Notes under the pieces: model-generated | Databases searched by the model: none | Told to the model about the DNA's origin: nothing | What the model saw: only the letters and a program-made list of their open reading frames with translations | Origin: Chitinophaga varians | GTDB taxonomy: Bacteria > Bacteroidota > Bacteroidia > Chitinophagales > Chitinophagaceae | DNA: 64,000 nt | Assembly: GCF_014529945.1 (NCBI RefSeq) | Contig: NZ_JACVFB010000002.1 | Location: forward strand, 1,178,001-1,242,000 | Direction of reading: 5' to 3' | Shown here: positions 32,360 through 41,588 of the stretch, piece after piece | Layout: each line of letters begins with the position of its first letter | Numbering within the stretch: the stretch's first letter is position 1 | Translations under genes and position numbers: made by a program

Positions 32360-33688
32360 ATGTCATCGGAAGTAGTCAAACAATTACAGGAAGCAGTGCA
32401 GTTTTCACCGGAGAATGTGCCGTTGCGCTTACATCTGGCCCAGGTGCTGTTACAGGATTATGAATATGTGCAGGCAGAAGAACAGTACCGTAAAGTACTG
32501 GAACTGTCGCCGGACCATACCATTGCTCAGCTGGGTCTGGCTCGTACCTTTTATCATCAGCAAAAATATTCTGCCGCTATAGTTGTACTGGAACAACTGG
32601 AACATCATGAGCCGGACCATTTCGATGCGCTCCTGCTCCACTGCCGTATACTGGTAAAGGAAAACTCCCTGCAGTCGGCCCGGGATATTTATCAGCATCT
32701 GTTGCAGCTCAATCCGGGCTTCCGTGACGAAGCCCTCGATGCGCAGTTCCGACTGCCACAACAACAACCCACTACCTCCTACGAGGAAGACGAACCAACG
32801 GAAGATCCGGATAAAGTCTTCACCCTGGAAAAACCGGATATGAACTTCTCCGACGTAGGCGGCATGGAAAGAGAAAAGCAGGAAATAGACCTGAAAATCA
32901 TTAAACCACTGCAATTTCCCGACCTCTATAAAGCCTATGGCAAAAAGGCCGGTGGCGGTATCTTACTGTACGGCCCTCCGGGCTGTGGTAAAACCTATCT
33001 GGCCAAGGCTACTGCAGGACAAATACAGGCGGAGTTCATCAACGTAGGTATCCATGATGTATTGGATATGTGGATTGGCAACAGCGAAAAGAACCTGCAT
33101 GCGCTCTTTGAACTGGCCCGCCAACGCAAACCCTGCGTACTCTTCTTTGATGAAGTGGATGCACTGGGAGCGAACCGTACGTCTATGCGTAACAGTGGTG
33201 CAAGTCACCTGATCAACCAGTTCCTGGCGGAGATGGATGGTATCGCAGCCAACAACGAAAATGTGCTGATCATCGGCGCTACGAACGCACCCTGGAGCCT
33301 CGATCCGGCGTTCCGTCGCCCGGGCCGTTTTGATCGTATCATCTTCGTCGCCCCTCCGGATACAGATGGCCGCGAATCCATACTGAAACTGCAACTCCGC
33401 AATAAACCCGTATCCGACGTGGATTATAAAGCCCTCGCGAAAGCAACCACCGGCTATTCCGGCGCCGACCTGAAGGCTATCGTGGACCTTGCCGTGGAAG
33501 ATAAACTCCTGGAAGCATTACAGAAAGGAATACCACAACCTATATCGCAAAAAGAACTGGTGAAAGCCATCAAATCTCATAAGCCTACTACGCGGGAATG
33601 GTTCAATACTGCCCGCAACTATGCCTTGTATTCCAATGAGGCCGGCCTGTACGACGATGTGCTGAAATACCTGGATATAAAGAAATAA
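32360..33688 (+). CDS. TPR domain-AAA+ ATPase
   Basis: The 442-residue protein joins three to four TPR units (about 3-125) through an acidic linker (about 138-155) to a single classical AAA domain (about 160-405). Walker A GPPGCGKT (205-212), pore-loop segment DMWIGNSEKN (236-245), Walker B CVLFFDEVDA (259-268), sensor 1 GATNAP (306-311), arginine fingers in FRRPGRFD and sensor 2 GYSGADL (365-371) are all intact. The AAA part is closest to Cdc48/p97 or FtsH-type modules; no protease domain is present. It starts an operon with a TPR membrane protein 2 bases downstream. Substrate unknown. Confidence 0.88.
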   Translation: MSSEVVKQLQEAVQFSPENVPLRLHLAQVLLQDYEYVQAEEQYRKVLELSPDHTIAQLGLARTFYHQQKYSAAIVVLEQLEHHEPDHFDALLLHCRILVKENSLQSARDIYQHLLQLNPGFRDEALDAQFRLPQQQPTTSYEEDEPTEDPDKVFTLEKPDMNFSDVGGMEREKQEIDLKIIKPLQFPDLYKAYGKKAGGGILLYGPPGCGKTYLAKATAGQIQAEFINVGIHDVLDMWIGNSEKNLHALFELARQRKPCVLFFDEVDALGANRTSMRNSGASHLINQFLAEMDGIAANNENVLIIGATNAPWSLDPAFRRPGRFDRIIFVAPPDTDGRESILKLQLRNKPVSDVDYKALAKATTGYSGADLKAIVDLAVEDKLLEALQKGIPQPISQKELVKAIKSHKPTTREWFNTARNYALYSNEAGLYDDVLKYLDIKK

Positions 33689-33690
33689 TT

Positions 33691-34908
33691 ATGGCTGTAC
33701 TCATTCAGCGTGCCCAGTTACTGCTGCAACAAGGGCGTTACCAGGATGCGCTGACCACCCTGAAACAACATCTCAGCACCAGCGCAAATGATATTGATGC
33801 GCTCTTCCTGCTGGCTATCTGTTATCTCGAAATGGGCAAGACAGAAGAAGGAGAACAGGTGGTTAACAACGCCCTGAGCTTTGCTCCGGATGATGACCGG
33901 TTCCTCTACCTGAAGGCACGGATGGCACTCAATAAAAACCAGTACAACGAGGCCTTGCAGGCTATCAGCGAGGCGGTCGCTATCCATCCCTATCAGGCTG
34001 ATTACTTCGGTATGTGGAGCCAGATACTGCTGTTTAAAAAAGATTATCCCGGCGCGCTGCAAAAAGCACAGGAAGGACTGGCCATTGACCCGGAAAACCT
34101 GGTATGCCTCAACCTCCGGTCCAATGCGCTCTTTAACCTCGGCAAAAAGGAAGAGGCATTTTCCAATTTGCACGAAGCGCTGGAGCATAATCCGGAAAAT
34201 GCCTATACACACGCCAATTTGGGCTGGAAATGGCTGGAAGCCGGTGATCACCGTAAAGCACTGGAGCATTTCAGGGAATCGCTGAAACTGGACCCTAACC
34301 AGCAATGGGCAAAGAGTGGTATGGTACAGGCGATGAAAGCCCGCTACTGGCTGTACCGCCAGTTCCTGAACTATGCCTTTTTTATGGGGCGACAGAAAGC
34401 AGGTATGCAGTGGCTGATCATCGTGGGGATCTTCATTTTTACACAAATTGCCAGCAAAGTGTTTTTCCCTTTATATGTGTTGCTGGCGCTGGTGGCATTG
34501 TCTACCTGGCTGATAGCGCCGGTGAGCAACCTGTTTTTACGCCTCAATCCTTACGGCCGCTATGCTTTAACACCGCAGCAGATTAAAGTTTCCACGATGG
34601 TAGGTTACCTGCTGTTAACCGCGCTGTTGAGCGCAGCCGCCTACTGGATTACGGCCATCCCGGGACTCCTGGCTACCGCTATCTGCTCGGGTGTATTACT
34701 GTTGCCTGTTTCAAGTATGTATACGCCCGAATCTAAAAAGAACAAAAATATCTTCCGTATCTACACAGTCTCCTTGGCGGTTGTAGGACTGATAGGTATT
34801 GTCTTCGCTTTTATCACCAACGACTATGCTAATATATTCGTGGCCGTTATGCTGATCGGCGTGTTCCTGTATCAGTTGCTGGCAAACTACATTATCTCCA
34901 GAGAGTAA
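33691..34908 (+). CDS. TPR-repeat integral membrane protein
   Basis: The 405-residue protein has about six TPR units (about 1-210) with consensus W/L-G-Y-A-F-A-P positions (for example AYTHANLGWKWLEAGDHRKALEHFRESLKLDPN), followed by about six membrane helices (233-402). The N-terminus has no signal, so the TPR part should face the cytoplasm. It begins 2 bases after the TPR-AAA gene and is surely cotranscribed. A membrane docking partner for the ATPase is the natural inference. No named family is recognised for the membrane half. Confidence 0.82.
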   Translation: MAVLIQRAQLLLQQGRYQDALTTLKQHLSTSANDIDALFLLAICYLEMGKTEEGEQVVNNALSFAPDDDRFLYLKARMALNKNQYNEALQAISEAVAIHPYQADYFGMWSQILLFKKDYPGALQKAQEGLAIDPENLVCLNLRSNALFNLGKKEEAFSNLHEALEHNPENAYTHANLGWKWLEAGDHRKALEHFRESLKLDPNQQWAKSGMVQAMKARYWLYRQFLNYAFFMGRQKAGMQWLIIVGIFIFTQIASKVFFPLYVLLALVALSTWLIAPVSNLFLRLNPYGRYALTPQQIKVSTMVGYLLLTALLSAAAYWITAIPGLLATAICSGVLLLPVSSMYTPESKKNKNIFRIYTVSLAVVGLIGIVFAFITNDYANIFVAVMLIGVFLYQLLANYIISRE

Positions 34909-34922
34909 TATCAACAACATAT

Positions 34923-34968
34923 AAAAGCGAATCGCCCATTGATCCAATCAATGGGCGATTTCGCTTTT
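34923..34968. terminator. Bidirectional terminator between the TPR operon and gyrB
   Basis: AAAAGCGA/ATCGCCCATTGAT (34923-34943) pairs with 34947-34968 with one bulged base. A-rich and T-rich ends allow function for both convergent genes. A second short hairpin (CAGGGC-TTCA-GCCCTG, 34988-35003) lies nearer gyrB. Confidence 0.85.
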
Positions 34969-35009
34969 AACTTTTAATGTATTAGCTCAGGGCTTCAGCC
35001 CTGGGTTTG

Positions 35010-36989
35010 TTATGCGTCGATCTTAGCGTACTTCGCGTGTGATTCAATAAACGCTCTGCGCGGCGGAACTTCGTCGCCCATGAGCATGCTGAATACGCGG
35101 TCTGCTTCGGCAGCGCTTTCGATGGTTACCTGTTTCAGCGTACGTCTTTCAGGGTCCATGGTCGTGTCCCACAGCTGTTCTGCGTTCATCTCACCAAGAC
35201 CTTTATAACGTTGTATGTTTACGCTGTCTTCTTTACCACCGGCGGCCAGTTGTGTGGTAGCGGCCTTACGCTGTTCCTCTGTCCAGGCGTAGATCTGTTC
35301 CTTGCCTTTTTTAACGAGGTACAGCGGCGGTTGTGCGATGTAAACATAACCCTGTTCTACCATGGCTTTCATGTAACGGAATACGAAAGTGAGGATCAGC
35401 GTAGCAATGTGGCTACCGTCCACGTCCGCATCCGTCATGATGATCAGCTTGTGATAGCGGAGTTTGGAAAGGTTCAGGGCTTTATCGTCTTCTTCGGTGC
35501 CGATGGTTACGCCAAGGGCGGTGAAGATATTTTTGATCTCGTTGTCTTCGTAGATCTTATGTTCCATGGCTTTCTCCACGTTGAGGATTTTACCACGGAG
35601 CGGCAGGATAGCCTGGAAGTTACGGTTACGGCCTTGTTTGGCAGTACCGCCCGCGGAGTCACCTTCGACGAGGAACAGTTCACATTTCATAGGATCATTG
35701 TCGGAGCAGTCTGCCAGTTTACCAGGAAGGCCGCTGCCGGTCATCACGCTTTTACGCTGTACCAGCTGCCGGGCTTTACGGGCCGCTTCACGGGCCTGTG
35801 CTGCCAGCACCACCTTGTTGATCACCAGTTTGGCTTCACGGGGATGTTCTTCCAGGAAGGCATCCAGTACAGAAGCTACAGAACTGTCCACCACACCCAT
35901 TACATCGGAGTTACCGAGTTTGGTTTTGGTTTGGCCTTCAAACTGTGGCTCCGGCACTTTTACGCTGATGATAGCGCTGAGGCCCTCACGGAAGTCGTCA
36001 CCGGTTACTTCCACTTTGGATTTCTCAAACAGTTTGTTTTTATCGCCGTAGGCTTTAAACACACGGGTAATAGCACGGCGGAAACCGGCCACGTGTGTAC
36101 CACCTTCGATGGTGTTGATATTATTAACGTAGGAGAAAATGTTCTCGCTGAACGCTTCATTATAAACCAGGGCTACTTCCACCGCAACGTTGGATTCCGG
36201 ATCGTGGGCTTCTACATAGATAGGTTCAGGCAGCAGCGGTGCACGGCGACCGTTTTTATCCAGCATCTGGATAAATTCGAGGATACCGCCTTCGCTGTAG
36301 AAAGTTTCAGTGAAGATTTTACCTTCTTCGTCTTTTTCACGTTCGTCAGACAGGGTGATGCGGATTTTACGGTTCAGGTAAGCCAGCTCCCTTAAACGGC
36401 CGGCCAGGATTTCCCGGTTGTAGGTCGTTTCCTTGAATATTTCATCATCCGGCTGGAAGTGAACGGTAGTACCGGTGGTTTCGCTCACGCCGATTTCCCG
36501 TACAGCATACTGAGGGATACCGCGGTGGTATTCCTGTTCAAACAGCTTGCCTTCCGTTTGTACGGTCACATGAAGCCGGGAGCTCAGTGCGTTTACGCAG
36601 CTCACACCCACCCCGTGCAGACCGCCGGATACTTTATAAGTGTTTTTATCAAATTTACCGCCGGCATGGAGCACGGTCATTACCACTTCCAGGGCGGAAC
36701 GTCCTTCTTTCGGATGGATGCCGGTGGGGATACCACGACCATCATCCTTTACCCGGATAGAGTTATCTTCGCAGATCGTTACTTCGATATTTTTGCAGTA
36801 GCCAGCCAGGGCCTCGTCGATGGAGTTATCAACTACCTCATATACCAGGTGGTGAAGTCCCTTGATGCCAATGTCGCCAATATACATGGCCGGACGCTTA
36901 CGCACCGCTTCCAGTCCTTCCAATACCTGAATACTCCCCGCATCATATCCGTTGCTGGGGCTGGTTGCTTGCACTAATTCTTCGCTCAT
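35010..36989 (-). CDS. gyrB: DNA gyrase subunit B
   Basis: A 659-residue type IIA topoisomerase ATPase subunit. The GHKL ATPase is intact: EVVDNSIDEALAG, DDGRGIPTGIHPKEGRSALE, HAGGKF and GGLHGVG. The TOPRIM domain shows EGDSAGG and DADVDGSHI, and QRYKGLGEMNAEQLW marks the end of the conserved core. Length and the GHK-type loops fit GyrB rather than ParE, although the two are hard to separate by eye. With GyrA it introduces negative supercoils. It follows an AsmA-like gene by 124 bases on the same strand. Confidence 0.94.
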   Translation of the reverse strand: MSEELVQATSPSNGYDAGSIQVLEGLEAVRKRPAMYIGDIGIKGLHHLVYEVVDNSIDEALAGYCKNIEVTICEDNSIRVKDDGRGIPTGIHPKEGRSALEVVMTVLHAGGKFDKNTYKVSGGLHGVGVSCVNALSSRLHVTVQTEGKLFEQEYHRGIPQYAVREIGVSETTGTTVHFQPDDEIFKETTYNREILAGRLRELAYLNRKIRITLSDEREKDEEGKIFTETFYSEGGILEFIQMLDKNGRRAPLLPEPIYVEAHDPESNVAVEVALVYNEAFSENIFSYVNNINTIEGGTHVAGFRRAITRVFKAYGDKNKLFEKSKVEVTGDDFREGLSAIISVKVPEPQFEGQTKTKLGNSDVMGVVDSSVASVLDAFLEEHPREAKLVINKVVLAAQAREAARKARQLVQRKSVMTGSGLPGKLADCSDNDPMKCELFLVEGDSAGGTAKQGRNRNFQAILPLRGKILNVEKAMEHKIYEDNEIKNIFTALGVTIGTEEDDKALNLSKLRYHKLIIMTDADVDGSHIATLILTFVFRYMKAMVEQGYVYIAQPPLYLVKKGKEQIYAWTEEQRKAATTQLAAGGKEDSVNIQRYKGLGEMNAEQLWDTTMDPERRTLKQVTIESAAEADRVFSMLMGDEVPPRRAFIESHAKYAKIDA

Positions 36990-37113
36990 ATGTTGGTGTA
37001 AAATCGTTTAGAAACAAAATCGGTAGACAATCACGCAAAAATACGAAAAATAAGCCTGATTTCCATAAAAGAATAGCTGTTTTTGGGTGGGATGGATGCC
37101 ACATTTTTTACCC

Positions 37114-38796
37114 TTATAATTTCCCCGCCCCTGCTGTCTCTTTCACCCCGGCGAACAATGTTTTCCACACCAGGTTGAAAAAGGACTTCTGGACGTCCCG
37201 TACCTGAGTGGGATTGGCAACCCGCACTTTTTCCCCGGGCAGGGGATTACTATCTTTAATGACCATTACATTGGCTACAAAACTTATCAGCCCCTTACGG
37301 CTGTAACTTTTATGCTCTTTGTCCTGCTTCAGGATGGCTATTTTCAGGTTGTCGTACAACAAGGTAACACTGCCGGCTGCCTTCCGCTCGTCTCCCCTGA
37401 TATTGAAACTCAGGTCCCGGATGTTGCAGGACCGTATTTCTATCATGCCCAACGGCCGGGTCACGCTGTTGAGGTCTTTCCCGTTCATGCTTTTCAGCTG
37501 CCCCGATACGGCAAACTGGCCGGCCGGATGACGGAGCGTGAAATCAAAACGGGCCCTCAGTTTGCCGCTCTGCATAAAAATAGCGTCAAAATCGGCAATG
37601 CAGTGATTGTTCCGGGCCACCATGGAATCAATATTGGTAACGTTGGTAAACCGGCCATGTACATGATTGAAGTTAATCTGGCCCGTCTGCCGGGAAACAG
37701 GGCTTAGTTCAGTATACTGCAAGTCTACATTGTTGCCGGTCACGGTATCTATTTTTAATGGCAGATGCAGCTTTTGCAATACCTGATTGGGAAACTGTCC
37801 CAGTTTGTCACCAGGAGGCATGGGCAGGGTCCGGTCACGATAAATATGTACCCGGCCATTGCCGATATCGATACGCCTGGCCCATACCTGCTGCTCCTGC
37901 AGCAGTAGCCGCGGGTCCAGTTCTTCTACCTTTATATCGTTCAGGAGCAGTTCGTAACGGTCCTGCTGCAGGCCTCCGGTCTGCCGCTGGAACTCCGCCT
38001 TATCGTAACGGGGCTGTATCTCAAACTGGCCGATATTCAGCGTCCTTTCTGCCGCATCGTAGCGGATGCCACGTACATACATCCAGTAAAGGCTGTCGCG
38101 GGTACGGTTCATATAATCCCGCATCCCGATTTCATAGTTGCGGGCATACAGGTACCGGGTAGGGTCATTCAGGGCCACAGAATCAATCAGAAAATCGTTT
38201 ACCCCTACCCGTAGGTTCCGAAACTGGTGTATCACGCGGGAAGAGTCACGCCGGGTAAATACATATTTAAAATTAGTACTGTCCAGCTGCAGGCGCCCGA
38301 TGAAGATGGATTTCATTTTGGGGGATATGTCCTCATACGCGGTACGGGGCCGCGTGGTGTCCCTGACAGTGCTGTTCTGGTCCATCACGATGCTGGGCCC
38401 GGTCACAATCAGTGCGCCGGCATTCAGTTCCTTTTTGATGAAATACCGCCACGGTTTAAAGTACCGCAGTTGTAGTTTCTCCACACTGATGAGATAGGTG
38501 TTTTCAGGCGCCCGGTGGGCTGCCAGCATACGCCGGTACACCGCCGAGTCCAGCGTCATGGTAGCCTTTTCTACCGTCAGGCTCCCGGAAAGCACGTTGA
38601 GATGCAGGTCTTTGAACTGTACAGTGTAGAGGCTATCGGACAAATCCGTCACATAAACAGATAATTCCTTACGTAAAAGCTTAGTCCAGTGTTGATTAAG
38701 ATACCAGGCCGTACACAATACGCCTACCAATAGTAGGAAGAATACGGTCAAAATAATCCTGAAAATCCGGGGTAATTTCCTTTTCCTGTGTTCCAT
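37114..38796 (-). CDS. AsmA-like membrane-anchored protein
   Basis: The 560-residue protein has a basic N-terminus and one membrane helix (about 12-31), followed by a long periplasmic beta-rich region with repeats of strand-turn pairs such as VQFKDLHLNVLSGSLTVEKATMTLDS (read here in parts) typical of AsmA/DUF748-like proteins, and a region near 480-495 (SFNIRGDERKAAGSVTLLYDNLK) that is often conserved at the end of such proteins. AsmA-like proteins are implicated in lipid transport between membranes; the role here is an inference. It precedes gyrB on the same strand. Confidence 0.7.
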   Translation of the reverse strand: MEHRKRKLPRIFRIILTVFFLLLVGVLCTAWYLNQHWTKLLRKELSVYVTDLSDSLYTVQFKDLHLNVLSGSLTVEKATMTLDSAVYRRMLAAHRAPENTYLISVEKLQLRYFKPWRYFIKKELNAGALIVTGPSIVMDQNSTVRDTTRPRTAYEDISPKMKSIFIGRLQLDSTNFKYVFTRRDSSRVIHQFRNLRVGVNDFLIDSVALNDPTRYLYARNYEIGMRDYMNRTRDSLYWMYVRGIRYDAAERTLNIGQFEIQPRYDKAEFQRQTGGLQQDRYELLLNDIKVEELDPRLLLQEQQVWARRIDIGNGRVHIYRDRTLPMPPGDKLGQFPNQVLQKLHLPLKIDTVTGNNVDLQYTELSPVSRQTGQINFNHVHGRFTNVTNIDSMVARNNHCIADFDAIFMQSGKLRARFDFTLRHPAGQFAVSGQLKSMNGKDLNSVTRPLGMIEIRSCNIRDLSFNIRGDERKAAGSVTLLYDNLKIAILKQDKEHKSYSRKGLISFVANVMVIKDSNPLPGEKVRVANPTQVRDVQKSFFNLVWKTLFAGVKETAGAGKL

Positions 38797-38928
38797 CTGT
38801 TATGAATAAACGAAATTTATACCAATTGATTGCTGCCACAGTACACCAAATATGTAGAAATATTTCTTTATGTTAGGAATGCTTTGTAAGTGTATTGTCA
38901 AAATGTATTTCGATAAAATTGGAAGTGT

Positions 38929-38936
38929 TAAATTTG
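38929..38936 (+). promoter_or_regulatory. -7 element of the cysteine-rich AraC regulator gene
   Basis: TAAATTTG matches TAnnTTTG. It lies 25 bases before the GTG start at 38962. A -33 element is not clear. Confidence 0.4.
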
Positions 38937-38961
38937 TCCCGGTTTTAAAACATCAGGTAAA

Positions 38962-39885
38962 GTGAAAGAAATTCAGGAAATACTGGCATTAGCCATCCCG
39001 CAGCCCGCCATGAGCGACCAGCTACAGCTGGCGGAGCAGGATAGCGTGTCTGTCCCGGATTGCCTGGACTTTACATTGCAACGCTTTGTTTATGACAAAC
39101 CGTTGCCGGTGGAAGACATAGCCATGGTCGTATACCAGCCGGCTAAAAGAGGGCAATCCGCCGCAATAGAATTACGCTATTGTGTGGCGGGCAGCAAATA
39201 TTGTAAAAATCCCGCCTGCACCGACCAGTTATGTGCAGAAGGCAACAAGGAAGCCTGCAAAGACAAGGTTCCTTCTGTAGACCTTATCACCGTCAGGTTC
39301 CAGCCAGCGTTTATTCAGTCGCTTCAGAAAAATACTACCTCGTTCTCCCTTTTTGAGAACCAGACCCGCAAACCTTTCGTGAAAACCATCCAGCCCTGCA
39401 CCAAATCCAAATCAGTGCTGGAAACCATGGTGCATCACAACTATGAAGGAATGCTGAAGAACATCTTCCTGCAAAGCCGTGCCCTGGACTTACTACTGTA
39501 CAGTTCAGACCAGTTCATGCAGAACGATCCTGACGAACGTTATGGCTGCCGCTTCCTGACTCATCTGGAAGACCGGGAGAAAATTGAAAAAGCAAGAAGT
39601 ATCTTACTGGAACAACTGGATTCCCCTATCACCATCCGTGATCTGGCCCGTAAAGTAGCCATGAATGAATGTTACCTGAAAAAAGGCTTTAAAGCCATGT
39701 ACGGTACCACCATCTACGACTATTTCCAGAAAGAAAGGATGGAGAAGGCCAAAGGCCTGTTGTACGAAAAAGGCATGTCTGTGTCTGAAGTGGCTATGCT
39801 AATGGGTTACTCCTGCATTTCCCATTTCTCTACTGCCTTTAAAAAGCACACAGGGTTAAAACCTTGCGAGTTGTTACTTCGTTGA
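38962..39885 (+). CDS. AraC-family regulator with a cysteine cluster
   Basis: A 307-residue protein with a C-terminal AraC DNA-binding domain (about 205-305): TIRDLARKVAMNECYLKKGFK is the first helix-turn-helix and SVSEVAMLMGYSCISHFSTAFKKHTG (in part) the second. The N-terminal sensor domain has a cysteine cluster C74, C81, C86, C91, C99 (with C34 earlier), spaced 6-4-4-7, within YCVAGSKYCKNPACTDQLC. Such a cluster suggests metal binding or redox sensing. It starts with GTG; a clean terminator follows. It is divergent from the AsmA-like gene. Confidence 0.85.
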   Translation: MKEIQEILALAIPQPAMSDQLQLAEQDSVSVPDCLDFTLQRFVYDKPLPVEDIAMVVYQPAKRGQSAAIELRYCVAGSKYCKNPACTDQLCAEGNKEACKDKVPSVDLITVRFQPAFIQSLQKNTTSFSLFENQTRKPFVKTIQPCTKSKSVLETMVHHNYEGMLKNIFLQSRALDLLLYSSDQFMQNDPDERYGCRFLTHLEDREKIEKARSILLEQLDSPITIRDLARKVAMNECYLKKGFKAMYGTTIYDYFQKERMEKAKGLLYEKGMSVSEVAMLMGYSCISHFSTAFKKHTGLKPCELLLR

Positions 39886-39911
39886 TTATCAATTAGAAAG
39901 AAGTTAGATAG

Positions 39912-39946
39912 ATGCTGATGGCTATGTGCCATCAGCATTTTTTTTT
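39912..39946 (+). terminator. Terminator of the AraC regulator gene
   Basis: ATGCTGATGGC (39912-39922) pairs perfectly with GCCATCAGCAT (39928-39938) over a 5-base loop and is followed by eight T. Confidence 0.95.
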
Positions 39947-40008
39947 GCAATTTCCCGCTTTGATCATTTCTTTTCCCGAATTGAAAACCGCAGTAGGAAA
40001 TATCGCCG

Positions 40009-40240
40009 TTACTTTGTAACTGTTAAAACGACGGACAGATTTCTATCTGTGAACCTTCAAAGCTTCCTTATTAGATTTGACCATGGGAAGAGACTTTTCT
40101 GGTGATTAAAATCAAGTAAAGCCATAAATTTTAAGCTTGCGTTTTTTTATCAAACACCAAGGGAACACAAGTTCAATTACCAGAGAAGTTTTTTACCAGA
40201 TTTTATAAAGTCGCCTCACTTCTGTGGGGCGACTTTTAAA
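40009..40240 (+). ncRNA. Candidate structured small RNA
   Basis: A TTACTTTG -7-like element (40009-40016) precedes about 220 bases without a reading frame that hold three stems: ACAGAT-TTCT-ATCTGT (40035-40050), a 15-bp stem 40093-40107 with 40175-40189 in which every position pairs (two by G-U), and a final 13-bp hairpin 40207-40219 with 40224-40236 (one G-U, loop TTCT) followed by a T-rich stretch that looks like a terminator. No gene follows on this strand, so a leader is unlikely. It cannot be matched to a known RNA family by eye. Confidence 0.5.
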
Positions 40241-40783
40241 TTTTCAGCAACAGTTACAACGGCTTTCACGCATCTCCTCTCTCAGATGGCTGATGATGTG
40301 TCGACGAAAGGAAAAAAGCGCTGCCTGATCGGCAAAAAAGACGGTTAAGCGGCTATAACGGTACCGGCTACACGGTGAATGGGAATTTGTGTATTCCATC
40401 ATCCGCGCAATAATATTTGATTCCCCGTCATGCCGCCTGCATGGCCTGTTTGCCATGATATGCAGAAGAATTCGTATACCCGTCAGGGAGAGATAACAAC
40501 GCTGGCTTCCTACTGTCGCTGTGTTATTTATCGTGAGAAATTTTCTTGTCAGTGACAACAGCTTTTCAGAAAATGCTTTTACTGCCAGGACAATTTTTCA
40601 TGCAGTAGGTTTAGGGTACGTATATGGCAGATGTAGCACAGCCATAACGGCAGACCTCGTGTCAGACATTTTTCCTGTGTCTTGTTTCCAGCGCGAAACA
40701 TCAACGGTGCTATTTTACAACAGGTAATTTTCTTTGTCAATATCAAACAGGCAAACAAATATTTTCAAATAAAAACAGCCGTA

Positions 40784-40945
40784 ATGAACAATGATGTTGA
40801 TGGGGAGGAAGCGACGTTGTACTATTTGCGCGCTCATAGAAAGGCGGTAAAATGTTACAACAGATGGAACCATGTCTGTGACTGGAATGAATCGTCAATG
40901 TACCTGGTAAATATCACGCTGCATATTAATCAGGCGATCGCATAA
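40784..40945 (+). CDS. Doubtful small protein
   Basis: A 53-codon ATG frame with ordinary composition (Trp, Asp and Asn residues; no signal or membrane helix). It is not recognised. TTTTCTTTG about 50 bases upstream weakly resembles a -7 element. The frame may also start further upstream at 40682. It could be a remnant of a larger gene. Confidence 0.2.
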   Translation: MNNDVDGEEATLYYLRAHRKAVKCYNRWNHVCDWNESSMYLVNITLHINQAIA

Positions 40946-41055
40946 TTACTGGTCCGGAGCATTGTGTGTATGTCAGGGTGAAAAAAGAGATGCTTGTAGA
41001 TCTCAATGGCTATGGATTACTTATCCATGGTGATAAGAGGCGCGATGATATAAAA

Positions 41056-41083
41056 TGAAAAACCCCGCCCAAAAGAGCAGGGT
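41056..41083 (-). terminator. Terminator of the PepSY-like gene
   Basis: On the minus strand ACCCTGCTC pairs with GGGCGGGGT (two G-U pairs) around TTTT and is followed by TTTTT. It lies about 40 bases after the stop at 41124. Confidence 0.75.
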
Positions 41084-41123
41084 CTGTCCTATTTATCCCT
41101 ATACCTATGAAATACGTGTTTAA

Positions 41124-41588
41124 TTATTCAGTGACGGTGCCTGCTTCGTTCAACAACACTGCTTTATCTGCACCATTGTCCTGAATGTTTACTTTGTAAT
41201 AAGCAGCTACATCTGCTCTTTCAATTTTCCAGCCATCTTTTATGGTGGCAGCCGGATATTTCGCTTTCAGTGTACCAGCCACTGATTCCGGCAGTGTCTG
41301 TGCGTCGTATGAACTCCGGGTAGCAATCCATTTGCCATCGGCGTCATACTCTGCAAGCGTTTGTATGTTGTCTTTGTGGAAACTTACACTCCAGTGGCCA
41401 GCACTTGTCTTAGTCCACTTGGCGTCTGTAGTTCCGGCAAAGGTCTGATCAAAAGAACTTTTAACTGCTGCAGGTGCCTCCACCTTTTTCGCAACTGTTT
41501 TTGCTTTCTTAACTGATTTTTTTTGCTGTGCAAAAGTTATGCCGGAAGTGATCAATACTGCACAAAAAATTAACGTCAACTTTTTCAT
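41124..41588 (-). CDS. PepSY-like periplasmic protein
   Basis: A 154-residue protein with a signal peptide (cleavage near TFA-QQ) and a lysine-rich linker (QQKKSVKKAKTVAKKVE), then a PepSY-like (BLIP-like) fold: VKSSFDQTFAGTTDAKWTK, W-x-V-x-F, AEYDADGKWIATRSSYD and LPESVAGTLKAKYP are the usual block order, ending in a strand with YYKVNIQ. Such proteins are small, periplasmic and of unknown function in Bacteroidota. It has its own terminator and an AT-rich 260-base region upstream. Confidence 0.85.
   Translation of the reverse strand: MKKLTLIFCAVLITSGITFAQQKKSVKKAKTVAKKVEAPAAVKSSFDQTFAGTTDAKWTKTSAGHWSVSFHKDNIQTLAEYDADGKWIATRSSYDAQTLPESVAGTLKAKYPAATIKDGWKIERADVAAYYKVNIQDNGADKAVLLNEAGTVTE

Larger units (their letters stand above)
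40241..41123. other. Mostly gene-free AT-rich region
   Basis: About 880 bases hold no convincing gene. A 104-codon frame on the minus strand (40244-40558) has a composition rich in Arg, Ser and Cys with no motif and looks like chance. A short ATG frame (40784-40945, plus) is listed separately as doubtful. Base composition and the lack of conserved-looking frames suggest decayed or untranslated DNA. Confidence 0.45.

Noticed and set aside
35211..36395. Open frame of 394 codons on the plus strand opposite gyrB
   Set aside because: It lies wholly inside gyrB on the other strand and shows the composition of a shadow frame.
40244..40558. 104-codon open frame on the minus strand in the gene-free region
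   Set aside because: It is Arg/Ser/Cys-rich, without signal, helix or motif, and ends at the hairpin of the candidate RNA; it looks like chance.
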